This document shows, piece after piece, positions 38,840 to 48,620 of a stretch of 64,000 nt of DNA. Under the pieces are notes generated by a model. The model did not search any database and had not been told where the DNA came from. It was given only the letters and a program-made list of their open reading frames with translations. Location of the stretch: NCBI RefSeq assembly GCF_001428105.1, contig NZ_LMSJ01000010.1, positions 90,021-154,020 on the forward strand. Direction: 5' to 3'. The position numbers were made by a program, and so were the translations under genes. The first letter of the stretch is position 1. Each line of letters begins with the position of its first letter. Source of the DNA: Paenibacillus sp. Soil766. Lineage in GTDB: Bacteria; Bacillota; Bacilli; Paenibacillales; NBRC-103111.

Positions 38840-39736
38840 CTATAACCGATCCCGCTCGGAATCTCGATGACTCAGACGCACAGTCTCAGTCTCACTGTTC
38901 CCCATGACTTTACCAAGATATTCCGTTATTGCAACTGATCTATGTTTGCCTCCTGTGCAACCAATACCAACAACAACCTGGCTCTTGCCTTCCTTCTTAT
39001 ACTGAGGCATTAAGAAGTTCAGCATATCGAGCAGCTTCGTCAGGAATTCTTGTGTCTCTGACCACTTCATCACGTAGTCATAAACATCCGGATCCTGGCC
39101 CGTTTGCGGTCGTAATTGTTCCACATAATGAGGATTGGGCAAGAAACGTACATCAAAGATGAGATCAGCATCAATAGGGACACCATACTTGAAACCAAAG
39201 GAGATGACATTTATAGATATGCGATTAGCTTCTAGATTGGTGAACCGGGAAATGATTCTTTCCTTCAACTGCACGGGTTTCAGGCTGCTAGTGTCAATCA
39301 CCTGCGTGGCCAGACCCTTGAGTTCTTCAAGCAGCTTACGCTCAAGACCTATTCCTTCAAGCGGCGCCCCGTCTGGAGCCAATGGATGGCGGCGACGGCT
39401 CTCTTTATAACGCTGAACGAGCGTCCCATCCGTTGCGTCCAGGAATAAAATTTCGTAGCTTAGCGTGTAATTTTCTTGAATATATCGCAAGGACTCTTGA
39501 AGCGCAGTGAAAAATTCACGTCCGCGCAAATCAATAACCAAGGCAACTTTGCCGATTTTACCCATCGATTGAACGATCAATTCAGCAAATTTCGGAATGA
39601 GGACGGGAGGTAAGTTATCCACACAGAAGAATCCTAAATCCTCCATGCTTTGAACTGCAATTGTCTTGCCTGCACCCGACATCCCTGTAATAATGACCAG
39701 TTTCGCTAAAGGGTGGTTTTCTTCCATGCCTGACAC
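38840..39736 (-). CDS. rapZ: RapZ/YvcJ nucleotide-binding protein
   Basis: The 298-residue protein has a Walker A motif, [10 protein letters not shown] (about 15-24), and the C-terminal domain with [12 protein letters not shown] typical of RapZ. It binds ATP and GTP. In Gram-negative bacteria RapZ targets the GlmZ small RNA; in Bacillus YvcJ affects competence. Which role applies here is unknown. It leads the rapZ-yvcK-whiA-HPr cluster, with 31 bases to yvcK. Confidence 0.95.
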   Translation of the reverse strand: MSGMEENHPLAKLVIITGMSGAGKTIAVQSMEDLGFFCVDNLPPVLIPKFAELIVQSMGKIGKVALVIDLRGREFFTALQESLRYIQENYTLSYEILFLDATDGTLVQRYKESRRRHPLAPDGAPLEGIGLERKLLEELKGLATQVIDTSSLKPVQLKERIISRFTNLEANRISINVISFGFKYGVPIDADLIFDVRFLPNPHYVEQLRPQTGQDPDVYDYVMKWSETQEFLTKLLDMLNFLMPQYKKEGKSQVVVGIGCTGGKHRSVAITEYLGKVMGNSETETVRLSHRDSERDRL

Positions 39737-39801
39737 CTTCCTTTGGGGTGCTTTCGCAGCTCGGCTTTTCTTACCTACATCTGCGAACCCGGTGTAGCTT
39801 T

Positions 39802-40749
39802 CTATCGTAAATTCAATCCTGCAGCTCCAACAACGCCAGCATCATTACCAAGTGTAGCAGCAACAATCTCAACACCCTCAGCTGCAGCTTCTGGTGTAAA
39901 TTTGATAAACGTTTCACGAATCGGTTGGAATAGAATTTCTCCAGCTTTCGACACGCCGCCCCCGATAATAAAGCGCTTAGGATTAATGACAACAGCCAAT
40001 GCCGCCATTGAACGTCCGATATAATAAGCTGCACGATTCACAATGCGCAAAGCCACTTCATCTCCGCTTTTCGCATCATCAAACACATGCTTAGCTTCAA
40101 TTTTCTCGTGAAGAGCTAGTGATGTACGCTCACCGCGTTCCACCGCTTCCTTCGCCATGCGAACAATACCTGTTGCAGAAGAAACCGTTTCAAGGCAACC
40201 CATTTGACCACAGCCGCACTGAATCGCTTCAATATCAGGTACGATGGACATATGTCCAAGTTCCCCAGCCATACCAGCAGAGCCCTGATAAATTTTACTG
40301 TTAATAATGATGCCGCCGCCAACACCTGTGCCAAGTGTATAGCACACCACGTTCGGGATACCCGCTCCAGCTCCAGACCACGCTTCACCTAACGCAGCTA
40401 CATTCGCATCGTTATCAATTTTAACTTGTTTACCCAGAAGCGATTCAAGTGTCTTCTTCGCTGGTACGTTATGCCATTGCAAGTTCGGTGAGAATTTCAC
40501 GAAGCCTTCTGGAATATCCATAAATCCAGCCAATCCCGCGCCAATTCCAGCTACTTGCTCCCATGAATAGTCGGATTCTTCGACAACCTGACGTACATAT
40601 TGCGCAATACGCTCAAGAACCGACTCTGCACCTAGTTCCGGTGAAGTGGGGCCTTCTAACGTTTTAAGAAGCTTACCTTGCTCATCACAAATACCCACTT
40701 TAATATTCGTGCCACCTAGATCTACACCGATATAAATTTGATTGGACAT
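39802..40749 (-). CDS. glcK: ROK-family glucokinase
   Basis: The 315-residue kinase phosphorylates glucose to glucose 6-phosphate. The phosphate loop [13 protein letters not shown] opens the protein, [15 protein letters not shown] holds the catalytic Asp, and the ROK zinc motif appears as [12 protein letters not shown] (about 182-193) after GELGHM. It lies upstream of rapZ on the same strand, a position different from B. subtilis. It may share regulation with the carbon-flux genes around it. Confidence 0.92.
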   Translation of the reverse strand: MSNQIYIGVDLGGTNIKVGICDEQGKLLKTLEGPTSPELGAESVLERIAQYVRQVVEESDYSWEQVAGIGAGLAGFMDIPEGFVKFSPNLQWHNVPAKKTLESLLGKQVKIDNDANVAALGEAWSGAGAGIPNVVCYTLGTGVGGGIIINSKIYQGSAGMAGELGHMSIVPDIEAIQCGCGQMGCLETVSSATGIVRMAKEAVERGERTSLALHEKIEAKHVFDDAKSGDEVALRIVNRAAYYIGRSMAALAVVINPKRFIIGGGVSKAGEILFQPIRETFIKFTPEAAAEGVEIVAATLGNDAGVVGAAGLNLR

Positions 40750-40931
40750 TACAAGGTCACCTCATGAATAATCATAAAATTTTCAAAAATCTCTGGGGTC
40801 CCCGCAAAGTAATTGCAATATGCTGCGAAAGCAATACGTCACTTTGGGTTTACTTATGCTTATGCTCCTGTTCCCACTATAAGACAACCCTGCCGGGAGG
40901 TCAAGATTCATCGGCACCCTCTTTAAATGAG

Positions 40932-40960
40932 AAAACGTGGAAAGCGTAGCCCTCCACGTT
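40932..40960 (-). terminator. trxB terminator
   Basis: AACGTGGA pairs with TCCACGTT across an 11-base loop, and TTTTCTC follows on the minus strand, directly after the trxB stop at 40981. Confidence 0.75.
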
Positions 40961-40980
40961 AACTGAATTGCCATAATGAC

Positions 40981-41928
40981 TTACAAGGAAATACTCCAGT
41001 CGTGTACGCTGTTGCCTTCAAGGAACTTCTCGGCTTCCAACGCTGCAGCACATCCGCTTCCAGCAGCTGTAATAGCCTGACGATACTTCGTATCTTGCAC
41101 GTCACCACAAGCGAATACACCTGGGATGTTCGTTTCTGTTGTTCCTGGCTTCACGATGATGTAGCCATGCTCATCCGTGTCGATTTGTCCACCGAGGAAC
41201 TTCGTATTCGGCGTATGACCGATCGCTACGAAGATACCGTCTGTTTCAAGGACCTCATCTTCACCTGTTTGGTTATTTTTCACTTTAAGGCCAGTAACAC
41301 CTTTATCACCCGCTACAACTTCTAACGGCGTGTTATTCAGTGACCACTTCACCTTCTCGTTTCCACGAGCGCGGTCTTGCATAATTTTGGATGCACGAAG
41401 CTCATCACGGCGATGAACCAAACGTACTTCCGACGCGAAGCGAGTAAGGAAGTTTGCCTCTTCCATCGCAGAGTCACCGCCGCCAACGACGATAATCTTT
41501 TTGCCACGGAAGAAGAAGCCATCACATGTTGCACAAGTACTTACGCCGCGCCCAATGTTTTCTTTCTCGTTCGTAATTCCAAGCAATCTTGCAGATGCAC
41601 CTGTTGAAATAATCAGTGTTTCTGTTTCGATCTCGCCAAGCCCTTCCACTTGAAGCTTAAAAGGACGGTTCGTCAATTCAACGGAATTAACCCAACCTGT
41701 TTTGAATTCAGCGCCAAAGCGTTCAGCCTGCTTGCGCATGTTTTCCATTAATTCTGGGCCCATAATCCCTTCGGGAAATCCTGGGAAGTTCTCTACTTCG
41801 GTAGTTGTGGTCAACTGTCCACCTGGTTCTGGTCCTTCAATGACAAGTGGGCTTAGGTTCGCACGCGCCAAGTAAATGGCTGCTGTTAAACCGGATGGTC
41901 CTGTTCCTACTACGACTGATTTGTACAT
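40981..41928 (-). CDS. trxB: Thioredoxin reductase
   Basis: The 315-residue flavoenzyme reduces thioredoxin with NADPH. The FAD loop GTGPSGLTAAIYLARA opens the protein, the redox pair is CATC (about 135-138), the NADPH domain starts with VVGGGDSAMEEA, HRRD contacts the phosphate, and the FAD closure FACGDVQD follows near 283. The ATG has GGAGGG upstream. It sits downstream of the TPR gene, as in B. subtilis (yvcD-trxB). Confidence 0.97.
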   Translation of the reverse strand: MYKSVVVGTGPSGLTAAIYLARANLSPLVIEGPEPGGQLTTTTEVENFPGFPEGIMGPELMENMRKQAERFGAEFKTGWVNSVELTNRPFKLQVEGLGEIETETLIISTGASARLLGITNEKENIGRGVSTCATCDGFFFRGKKIIVVGGGDSAMEEANFLTRFASEVRLVHRRDELRASKIMQDRARGNEKVKWSLNNTPLEVVAGDKGVTGLKVKNNQTGEDEVLETDGIFVAIGHTPNTKFLGGQIDTDEHGYIIVKPGTTETNIPGVFACGDVQDTKYRQAITAAGSGCAAALEAEKFLEGNSVHDWSISL

Positions 41929-42039
41929 ATGATTTCCCTCCTAGGTGCTTTCCTAAGGAAAGCTATCTTTACTTAGCATGATTATCAGCGATTGCTCTGC
42001 CGGTTCGACAAGAACAATCCCTTCATCTATATGTATGAA

Positions 42040-42072
42040 AGCCGAGGCTTTCATGATGCATCGAGCTCGGCT
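42040..42072 (-). terminator. Possible terminator after the TPR gene
   Basis: AGCCGAG (42040-42046) pairs with CTCGGCT (42066-42072) immediately after the stop codon at 42074. On the minus strand only TTTCAT follows, so strength is uncertain. Confidence 0.45.
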
Positions 42073-42073
42073 A

Positions 42074-43810
42074 TCAAAGACTCGTAAACTTATTGAAAAT
42101 CGCGTCCATTTTCTCACGTAAGCCACAGGTATCGTCGATGTGCTTCACATGTCGACTGACCGTGGAAACCGTGACGCCATAGCGTGAAGCTACTTCCTGA
42201 TAGGAAATCGTACGGCGATGCATTTTGGCAATCAAATATTCTAACGCCGCTGCCCAACCTGCTGATTTGTGAATCTTAGGCACGTTCGGGTAGACCTTCG
42301 TCAGAAATTCAACCCACAGAATTTCTAAGTCATATTGTTGAACCATATCGTAACGTTTGTGCATATGTGATAGCGCTGTTTCCATTACTCGCTGCCATGT
42401 AGCATCCCATACTGGGAGATGGGGCGAATACGGAGAAGCCTCTACCATGATGTCCTTATTCTCGAGATACGCAGGAAGTGATTCCCGAATGCCCATGCTT
42501 CGCAGAACGAAAATGGCAACCTTCTTCAAGTAGTCATCCTCTTTGTGATCCAGAATGAAATCCTGAAGCGCGTCTCTCACTTCGTTGTCCGCTATCAAGC
42601 CAAAGGCTTGAATAACTTGAAGCTTCGTTTCTACATCGCCATGTCGTAAAGCCCAGAAGAAGGATGACCGTACAAGTGGGTCTTTCTTCAATTGATCTGG
42701 AATTCCTTGTGTCGATTTCTCCAGCGCTCGGAATTGTTCCTCGAACGGCAGATGGTAGTGATAGCTCCAAGTAAGTGGAAGCGCCGACTTCTCTCTGATC
42801 CGCAATTGCTCTAAGTAGAACTTCGAAATTTCAGCACCTGGATCTAGCTTCTGAACCTGCTTCCACAAGCGGTACGCTTCAGCGAAACGACCGATATGGC
42901 AGGCAGCAACAGCTGCATAATGGTACAAACAAGGGTCTGTGCCCCCGTCTCCCGCCTTCAATAGACGCTTAAACAGATGGTAGGCCTTCTCATGCTGAGC
43001 AAGAATACCCATCGTCGTCGCCAACTTGAACACATGCTCTTGCTGGAACGGAAACGTCTTGCCTAACAGTGTAGTCAGCTCTGCCAGTTCCTTCTTGTTG
43101 CCAAAATGCTGATGGAATATCGCCATATTACATAGTGCGTGCAGATTACCAGGATCAATAACCAGCACTTCGCGGATCGTTTCCATCGCCTTCTCGAATT
43201 GGCCCATGTAATAATAAGCCAGTGCCAGATTGTTGCGAGCCGCTGTGAAGTCAGGCTGCGTCTTCACCAACTTCTCCAACTGCCTTACGGCCTCTGCGAA
43301 CTTCCCTTCCTCAAGCAACGCACGGGCTTTATCATGCTCGAACAGCCCTTCTCGACTCTTGATGCTAGTGAGAGGGGCGGGACGATCAAGCTCGTAGCTC
43401 AGCATTTCCATCATTTCTTCGGATTCATCCATGAATTGCCCTGTTGGGTCATTCTCCAAATACCGAACCAATGCCTGTTCAGCCTGCTCGAAGTTTTCCA
43501 TGTTGGCGTAGTTGTTCGCCATATAAAAGTGACATTCTGTCATCTCGGGATCAATGGTTTCAAGGATATGCTGCAAAATTTGGTTCGACTCGTCATAATT
43601 GCCCACTTCGGAGAGAACTCCTGCGAGATTGCAGTGATTCACAGGATTATCCTGCTCATACTCTGCAGCCCGCCGGAAATATTTCAATGCCTTATCATAA
43701 TGAAACCGATCCAAAGATTGAACCGCTCTCTCGAAAAAGAATGCGGCATCCATGTTAATTGATATAACTTTTGGTTTTGGCGCTTCGGATTTACGCTTTT
43801 TCTTTTCCAT
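42074..43810 (-). CDS. TPR-repeat protein with C-terminal helix-turn-helix (YvcD-like)
   Basis: The 578-residue protein has tetratricopeptide repeats over about 25-330 (FHYDKALKYFRRAAEYEQDN, NLALAYYYMGQFEKAMETI), a helical HEAT-like middle (RDALQDFILDHKEDDYLKKV), and a C-terminal helix-turn-helix (SYQEVASRYGVTVSTVSRHVK, about 535-555). The order matches B. subtilis yvcD next to trxB and his genes. A TPR scaffold with a DNA-binding end suggests a regulator, but no target is known to me. There is no signal peptide. Confidence 0.82.
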   Translation of the reverse strand: MEKKKRKSEAPKPKVISINMDAAFFFERAVQSLDRFHYDKALKYFRRAAEYEQDNPVNHCNLAGVLSEVGNYDESNQILQHILETIDPEMTECHFYMANNYANMENFEQAEQALVRYLENDPTGQFMDESEEMMEMLSYELDRPAPLTSIKSREGLFEHDKARALLEEGKFAEAVRQLEKLVKTQPDFTAARNNLALAYYYMGQFEKAMETIREVLVIDPGNLHALCNMAIFHQHFGNKKELAELTTLLGKTFPFQQEHVFKLATTMGILAQHEKAYHLFKRLLKAGDGGTDPCLYHYAAVAACHIGRFAEAYRLWKQVQKLDPGAEISKFYLEQLRIREKSALPLTWSYHYHLPFEEQFRALEKSTQGIPDQLKKDPLVRSSFFWALRHGDVETKLQVIQAFGLIADNEVRDALQDFILDHKEDDYLKKVAIFVLRSMGIRESLPAYLENKDIMVEASPYSPHLPVWDATWQRVMETALSHMHKRYDMVQQYDLEILWVEFLTKVYPNVPKIHKSAGWAAALEYLIAKMHRRTISYQEVASRYGVTVSTVSRHVKHIDDTCGLREKMDAIFNKFTSL

Positions 43811-43933
43811 AGCAAGACACCTCCGGCAATTTGATTACCATCAAATTATACCATAGATCTCCTAGAAGCCAAAAACATTATCCGAAGGTAAGATATGGTC
43901 TTGAAATTCGCTTTGATCCTATTCAAATAAAGA

Positions 43934-44099
43934 CTTAAAAAGTCGCCTTTCAAAACCGAGAAGGTTGGACGACAATCCGAGGAAGGAGGACGGAGCGTAG
44001 GTGAGCCTACGTGAGTACCGCAGTTCCCGGATTTCGTTCAAGATTCGATGCCGAATCAGCTACCTGATATATCTTCGTTTTCAAAGGTGATTTTTTAAG
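43934..44099. repeat. Structured intergenic element with terminal inverted repeats
   Basis: The 166-base element starts with CTTAAAAAGTCGCCTTTC and ends with the inverse (GGTGATTTTTTAAG). About 23 of 27 terminal bases pair. Inside are a perfect CGTAGG-TGAG-CCTACG hairpin (43996-44011) and an AATCCG/CGGATT pair (43974-43979, 44028-44033). It has no coding capacity and fills the space between prs and the TPR gene. It resembles small interspersed repeats I associate with Paenibacillus genomes; that is recollection, not a search. Confidence 0.6.
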
Positions 44100-44107
44100 T
44101 TTCCTTC

Positions 44108-45058
44108 TTATACGCCGCCGTATTTGAATAGGGAGGATAGGGACCCGCCATCTTTAATAATACGAATCGCATCGGACAACAAAGGTGCTACTGAAAGCAC
44201 ATTAAACTTGTCAGAATGACCCTCTGGAATCGCAATAGAATCGGTAATAATAACTTCCTTAATGCTCGGATGATCCAAGCGCTGCAGCGCAGGGCCAGAG
44301 AACACAGGGTGTGTCGCACAGATGTAAACATCCAGCGCACCGCGTTCTTTAAGGCTTTCCACAACATTAACGATCGTTGTACCTGTATCAATAAGATCCT
44401 CGATAATGATCGGCGTGCGTCCAGCAACATCACCAATGACGTGCGTAATCACAGATTCGTTGTGTTCAGGGCGCTTCTTAATCATCATAGCGAAAGGTGC
44501 GTCGAGAATGTTAGCCATTTTCTCAGCAGTAGTCGCACGTCCTGCATCTGGAGAAACGATGATTGGGTTAGGCAGATTTTTTCTTTTAATGCAATCACTA
44601 ATCAGGTCAAGCGCTGTCAGGTGATCCACTGGGATATTGAAGAAACCTTGGATCGCTGGCGCATGGAGGTCAATCGTAACAACACGAGTTGCGCCTGCTG
44701 AAGCGAACAAGTCAGCGACTAATTTAGCTGAAATCGGCTCACGCGGAGCTGCTTTACGTTCTTGACGAGAGTAACCATAATAAGGGATGACAAGGTTGAT
44801 CGTTTTTGCAGATGCTCTTTTCGCCGCATCCATCATGACTAGAAGCTCCATCATATGCTCATTAATCGGATGGGAGAAGGTTTGTACCAGAAACACGTCG
44901 CAGTTACGAATCGTTTCTTCGTAAAGGCAATAAATTTCTCCGCTTTTGAAACGCGATAATTTAATTTGTCCTAGCGGCTGGCCGAGCTCTTTACAAATAC
45001 TTTCCGCAAGCTTCGGATTCGAAGATCCGGAAAAAATTTTAACATTGTCGCTATGCAT
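44108..45058 (-). CDS. prs: Ribose-phosphate pyrophosphokinase
   Basis: Makes PRPP from ribose 5-phosphate and ATP. The 316-residue protein has the flexible-loop region PYYGYSRQERKAAPREPISA, DLHAPAIQGFFNIPVDHL with the metal His, and the PRPP loop IIIEDLIDTGTTI. It follows the histidine genes on the same strand; PRPP is the first substrate of that pathway. In B. subtilis the main prs sits elsewhere, so a second prs may exist in this genome. Confidence 0.95.
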   Translation of the reverse strand: MHSDNVKIFSGSSNPKLAESICKELGQPLGQIKLSRFKSGEIYCLYEETIRNCDVFLVQTFSHPINEHMMELLVMMDAAKRASAKTINLVIPYYGYSRQERKAAPREPISAKLVADLFASAGATRVVTIDLHAPAIQGFFNIPVDHLTALDLISDCIKRKNLPNPIIVSPDAGRATTAEKMANILDAPFAMMIKKRPEHNESVITHVIGDVAGRTPIIIEDLIDTGTTIVNVVESLKERGALDVYICATHPVFSGPALQRLDHPSIKEVIITDSIAIPEGHSDKFNVLSVAPLLSDAIRIIKDGGSLSSLFKYGGV

Positions 45059-45132
45059 GGTTAATGGTTACCTCCGAAGGTTCATTAAATAGATTATATG
45101 GTCCTACTTATTATACATGATATGTGTCGAAT

Positions 45133-45939
45133 TTAAAAAGTCACAAGATGTCGTTTTCGAGCAGAAAATGTGGCTATTTCGTTAAATCCAATCGTTTTTA
45201 ATAGCTCTCTAGCCTCATCCAAATACTGAGACAACCGTTCCGGGAGATGCGCATCCGATCCTAGTGTCACTGGAATTCCCACCTTATGGCAGTATTCAAG
45301 CATACGACGACTTGGGAACATCTCTTTACAAGGATGGCGCAGGCCAGAAGCATTTAATTCAATCGCAAGCCCACACTCTTTGACGGTATCTAACGCGGCT
45401 TTTTCCAATTCCCATGTATCACGTTCTGGCACGTAACCAAACCGTTTGATCATATCGATATGACCGATATAGTCATACAGTCCAGTTCGGACTGCTTTCT
45501 TCACTGCCTCGTAGTATTGGGTATAAACTGCAAAAATATCCTTACCTTCCCAACCAGCCAGCTGCCTAAAATCAGAAATATCCCACTCGCCCAGAAAATG
45601 AACCGAACCGATCACGTAATCCCATGGGTAAGCGTTAATAATGGCCGCAATCTCCGACTCATAGCCTTCAATATAGTCGCCTTCCAGACCCACGCGAATA
45701 TCAATCTGATCCTTATACTTCTCTTTGAGATGAAGGCATTCTTCCACGTAACGAGGAAGTTCCTCCATCGGCATCGCCATTTCCGGCCAATACGTTTGCG
45801 GGTCGACATGCAAAAGCGGCATATGATCAGAAAGCCCCAACTGGGTAAGCCCGATCTCGATGCCGCGTTTGACGTATTCCTCCAGTTCCCCAGAGGCATG
45901 ACCGCAGCGCACATGATGTGTATGATAATCAATCAACAT
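45133..45939 (-). CDS. hisJ: Histidinol-phosphatase, PHP family
   Basis: The 268-residue phosphatase removes phosphate from histidinol phosphate, the penultimate step of histidine synthesis. The PHP metal motif DYHTHHVRCGHASG opens the protein, LGLSDHMPL follows, and GSDAHLPERL ends the metal site. It lies 26 bases after hisIE, so it completes the operon. The HisB here is monofunctional, which makes this phosphatase necessary. Confidence 0.92.
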   Translation of the reverse strand: MLIDYHTHHVRCGHASGELEEYVKRGIEIGLTQLGLSDHMPLLHVDPQTYWPEMAMPMEELPRYVEECLHLKEKYKDQIDIRVGLEGDYIEGYESEIAAIINAYPWDYVIGSVHFLGEWDISDFRQLAGWEGKDIFAVYTQYYEAVKKAVRTGLYDYIGHIDMIKRFGYVPERDTWELEKAALDTVKECGLAIELNASGLRHPCKEMFPSRRMLEYCHKVGIPVTLGSDAHLPERLSQYLDEARELLKTIGFNEIATFSARKRHLVTF

Positions 45940-45965
45940 CGTGAATTCACTCCAGGTCGTTTACT

Positions 45966-46619
45966 TTATTTTTTGACGTGACGATTAGCTAACTCTTTCA
46001 TAATATCATCCAATGGCAATTTATTATTACGCAGGAGTACCATTAAGTGAAAAATAAGATCACTCGCTTCATAGCGAAGCTCTTCATTGTCTTTATTTTT
46101 AGCTGCAATAATGACTTCTGCGGCTTCTTCGCCTACTTTTTTGAGGATTTTATCGACCCCTTTTTCGAAGAGGTACGTTGTATACGCACCCTCAGGGCGC
46201 TCTGCGTCACGGGAAGCAATAACAGCTTCTAGTTCAGCTAAAATAGCGAAACGATCGCCGCCAGCAGCAGGTGCAGCTTGTTCTGTTGATCCTTCCACTG
46301 CGATGTTCGAAGTGAAGCAAGTGTACGAACCATTGTGACAAGCAGGTCCTACTTGTTCAACTAGAACCAATAGCGTATCCGCGTCGCAATCGTAGCGAAG
46401 TGCTTTCACCTTTTGCGTATGACCGGACGTTGCCCCTTTATTCCAAAGCTCATTGCGTGAACGGCTCCAGAACCAAGTATCCCCCGTTTGAATCGTACGC
46501 TGCAAAGACTCACTGTTCATGTAGGCCAGCATCAGCACTTCTTTACTTCCGGCATCTTGCACGATGGCAGGTACAAGTCCTTGCGCATCGTATTTAATTT
46601 GATCTACTGAAAATGTCAT
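45966..46619 (-). CDS. hisIE: Bifunctional phosphoribosyl-AMP cyclohydrolase / phosphoribosyl-ATP pyrophosphatase
   Basis: The 217-residue fusion performs steps 2 and 3 of histidine synthesis. The N-terminal HisI domain has [18 protein letters not shown] and the zinc ligands in CDAD and [11 protein letters not shown]. After an Ala-rich linker (about 112-125) the HisE domain carries the MazG-like helix with [15 protein letters not shown]. The ATG overlaps the hisF stop by four bases. Confidence 0.96.
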   Translation of the reverse strand: MTFSVDQIKYDAQGLVPAIVQDAGSKEVLMLAYMNSESLQRTIQTGDTWFWSRSRNELWNKGATSGHTQKVKALRYDCDADTLLVLVEQVGPACHNGSYTCFTSNIAVEGSTEQAAPAAGGDRFAILAELEAVIASRDAERPEGAYTTYLFEKGVDKILKKVGEEAAEVIIAAKNKDNEELRYEASDLIFHLMVLLRNNKLPLDDIMKELANRHVKK

Positions 46620-47374
46620 CGAATTTCAACCCCTTTACCTTTCAGGTCCGCTTTGACCCCGTCTATCGTTAACTCTTTATAGTGAAAAATCGTCGCTGCC
46701 AGCCCTGCATCAGCCTTGCCTTCGGTGAATACATCGTAGAAATGCTCCGCTTTCCCCGCTCCGCCTGAAGCAATTACAGGAATCGTCAATAACTCGGACA
46801 CCGCCCGGGTCAGCTTCAGATCAAAGCCATCCTTCGTTCCGTCCGCATCCATGCTAGTCAACAAGATTTCGCCAGCGCCTAGCTCCTCTACGCGTTTCGC
46901 CCATTCCAGTGTCTTGATGCCTGTCGGTTTGCGTCCGCCATGGGTGTACACTTCCCACTCGCCCCACTCCGGATTGAACTTCGCATCAATGGCTACCACA
47001 ATACACTGGGAACCGAACTTCCGTGCACCATCCGATACGAGCTGAGGATTCAGCACCGCCGCCGTGTTGATTCCGATTTTGTCCGCGCCTGCGCGTAAGA
47101 GACGTTTCATATCATCGACACTTGAAATTCCCCCACCTACTGTAAAAGGGATCGTAATCTCTCCTGCTGTCTGACGAACGACCTCAACCATCGTTGCGCG
47201 TCCTTCAACGGATGCAGAAATGTCGAGAAACACAAGCTCATCCGCACCTTCTTTATCATAAATCGCCGCAAGCTCAACCGGATCACCAGCATCACGTAAA
47301 TTCACGAAATTCACGCCTTTCACCACTCGGCCATCCTTGACGTCGAGACAAGGGATAATTCTTTTGGCTAACAT
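46616..47374 (-). CDS. hisF: Imidazole glycerol phosphate synthase, cyclase subunit
   Basis: The 252-residue TIM barrel joins PRFAR and ammonia from HisH into imidazole glycerol phosphate. Catalytic Asp residues lie in [14 protein letters not shown] (Asp 11) and [13 protein letters not shown] (about 130). I place the start at 47374, where AAGGAGG is eight bases upstream, rather than at the in-frame GTG at 47383. It directly follows hisH; hisA, which normally sits between them, is absent. Confidence 0.96.
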   Translation of the reverse strand: MLAKRIIPCLDVKDGRVVKGVNFVNLRDAGDPVELAAIYDKEGADELVFLDISASVEGRATMVEVVRQTAGEITIPFTVGGGISSVDDMKRLLRAGADKIGINTAAVLNPQLVSDGARKFGSQCIVVAIDAKFNPEWGEWEVYTHGGRKPTGIKTLEWAKRVEELGAGEILLTSMDADGTKDGFDLKLTRAVSELLTIPVIASGGAGKAEHFYDVFTEGKADAGLAATIFHYKELTIDGVKADLKGKGVEIR

Positions 47375-47403
47375 GCTCAGCACCTCCTTGAGACTATTAC
47401 ACC

Positions 47404-48009
47404 TTATTTACACAAGGTCAAAAAATTACCCAACAGCTGCATACCGTTATCGCCGCTTTTCTCAGGGTGGAATTGCATGCCGTAGACGTTATCACGACCT
47501 ACAATCGCCGTTACAGGTTGATAGTAGTCGGTCACTGCCAACAGATCGCTTTCCCGCTCAGGCTTCACATGATAGGAGTGTACGAAATACACGTGCCCTT
47601 CCTCCATGCCTTTGAAAATAGGACTGTCACTCTGCTTATAGCTGAGTCGATTCCAGCCCATATGCGGCACCTTGTAGTCTCCGCGGAAACGTACAACAGA
47701 CCCAGGAAGAAGTCCCAGCCCCTCATGCTCTCCGTGCTCTTCACTGCTGCTGAACAATAGCTGCATACCTAAGCAAATGCCGATCAAAGGCTTACCAGAC
47801 GCTGCATACTGCTTCACAACCTCACCTAGACCTGTTTCACGCAGATGCTCCATCGCATCGCCGAACGCGCCGACGCCAGGAAGAATCGCACCTTCTGCTG
47901 CCAGAATTTGCGCCGGATCACCCGTCACAACCGCTTCATAGCCGAGTCTTTCTACCGCTTTGCTCACGCTATGTAAATTGCCCATTCCATAATCAATAAT
48001 GGCGATCAT
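47404..48009 (-). CDS. hisH: Imidazole glycerol phosphate synthase, glutamine amidotransferase subunit
   Basis: The 201-residue class I glutaminase supplies ammonia to HisF. The nucleophile Cys lies in [12 protein letters not shown] (about 79), and the His and Glu in MQFHPEKSG (about 180). It starts two bases after hisB and is followed after 29 bases by hisF. Confidence 0.97.
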   Translation of the reverse strand: MIAIIDYGMGNLHSVSKAVERLGYEAVVTGDPAQILAAEGAILPGVGAFGDAMEHLRETGLGEVVKQYAASGKPLIGICLGMQLLFSSSEEHGEHEGLGLLPGSVVRFRGDYKVPHMGWNRLSYKQSDSPIFKGMEEGHVYFVHSYHVKPERESDLLAVTDYYQPVTAIVGRDNVYGMQFHPEKSGDNGMQLLGNFLTLCK

Positions 48010-48011
48010 GC

Positions 48012-48620
48012 CTACAGCACTCCCTTCGTCGAAGGAACCCCCTGCACACGAGGATCAATCGATGTTGCTTCATCTAGCGCACGCCCTAACGCTTTGAACA
48101 CACCTTCAATCATGTGGTGCGTGTTCTTGCCGTAATGAACGATGACATGCAAGGTAATACGTGCTTCAAGAGCAAACTTCCAGAGGAATTCCTCCACCAG
48201 CTGTGTTTCAAAGGAACCAACATTCGCTGTAGGGTATTCCGCACGGTATTCAAAATGAGGACGGTTGGAGATATCAATCACAACTTGAGCTAATGCTTCG
48301 TCCATCGGGACGAATACGCTCGCGTAGCGTTTGATACCCCGTTTGTCGCCTAGCGCTTCGCGCAGTGTTTGACCTAGACAAATCCCGATATCCTCTACCG
48401 TATGGTGGTCATCGATTTCGATATCGCCTTTGGCATCTACATTCAAATTGAAATGACCATGCTTTGTGAACAAATCTAGCATATGGTTCAGGAAGGGAAC
48501 GTCTGTTTGGAGCTCGGAAATCCCTGTACCATCTACTTCAAAAGCGAGCTTAATGTCCGTTTCATTGGTCTTACGAGCTACGCTCGCTGAACGCGTTCTT
48601 ACTTGATCTTGTTCCGCCAT
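48012..48620 (-). CDS. hisB: Imidazoleglycerol-phosphate dehydratase
   Basis: This 202-residue monofunctional dehydratase converts imidazole glycerol phosphate to imidazole acetol phosphate. Mn-binding motifs DDHHTVEDIGICLG (about 72-85) and the HHMIEGVFKALG repeat (about 167-178) are present. There is no fused phosphatase domain, in line with the separate hisJ. It abuts hisD. Confidence 0.97.
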   Translation of the reverse strand: MAEQDQVRTRSASVARKTNETDIKLAFEVDGTGISELQTDVPFLNHMLDLFTKHGHFNLNVDAKGDIEIDDHHTVEDIGICLGQTLREALGDKRGIKRYASVFVPMDEALAQVVIDISNRPHFEYRAEYPTANVGSFETQLVEEFLWKFALEARITLHVIVHYGKNTHHMIEGVFKALGRALDEATSIDPRVQGVPSTKGVL

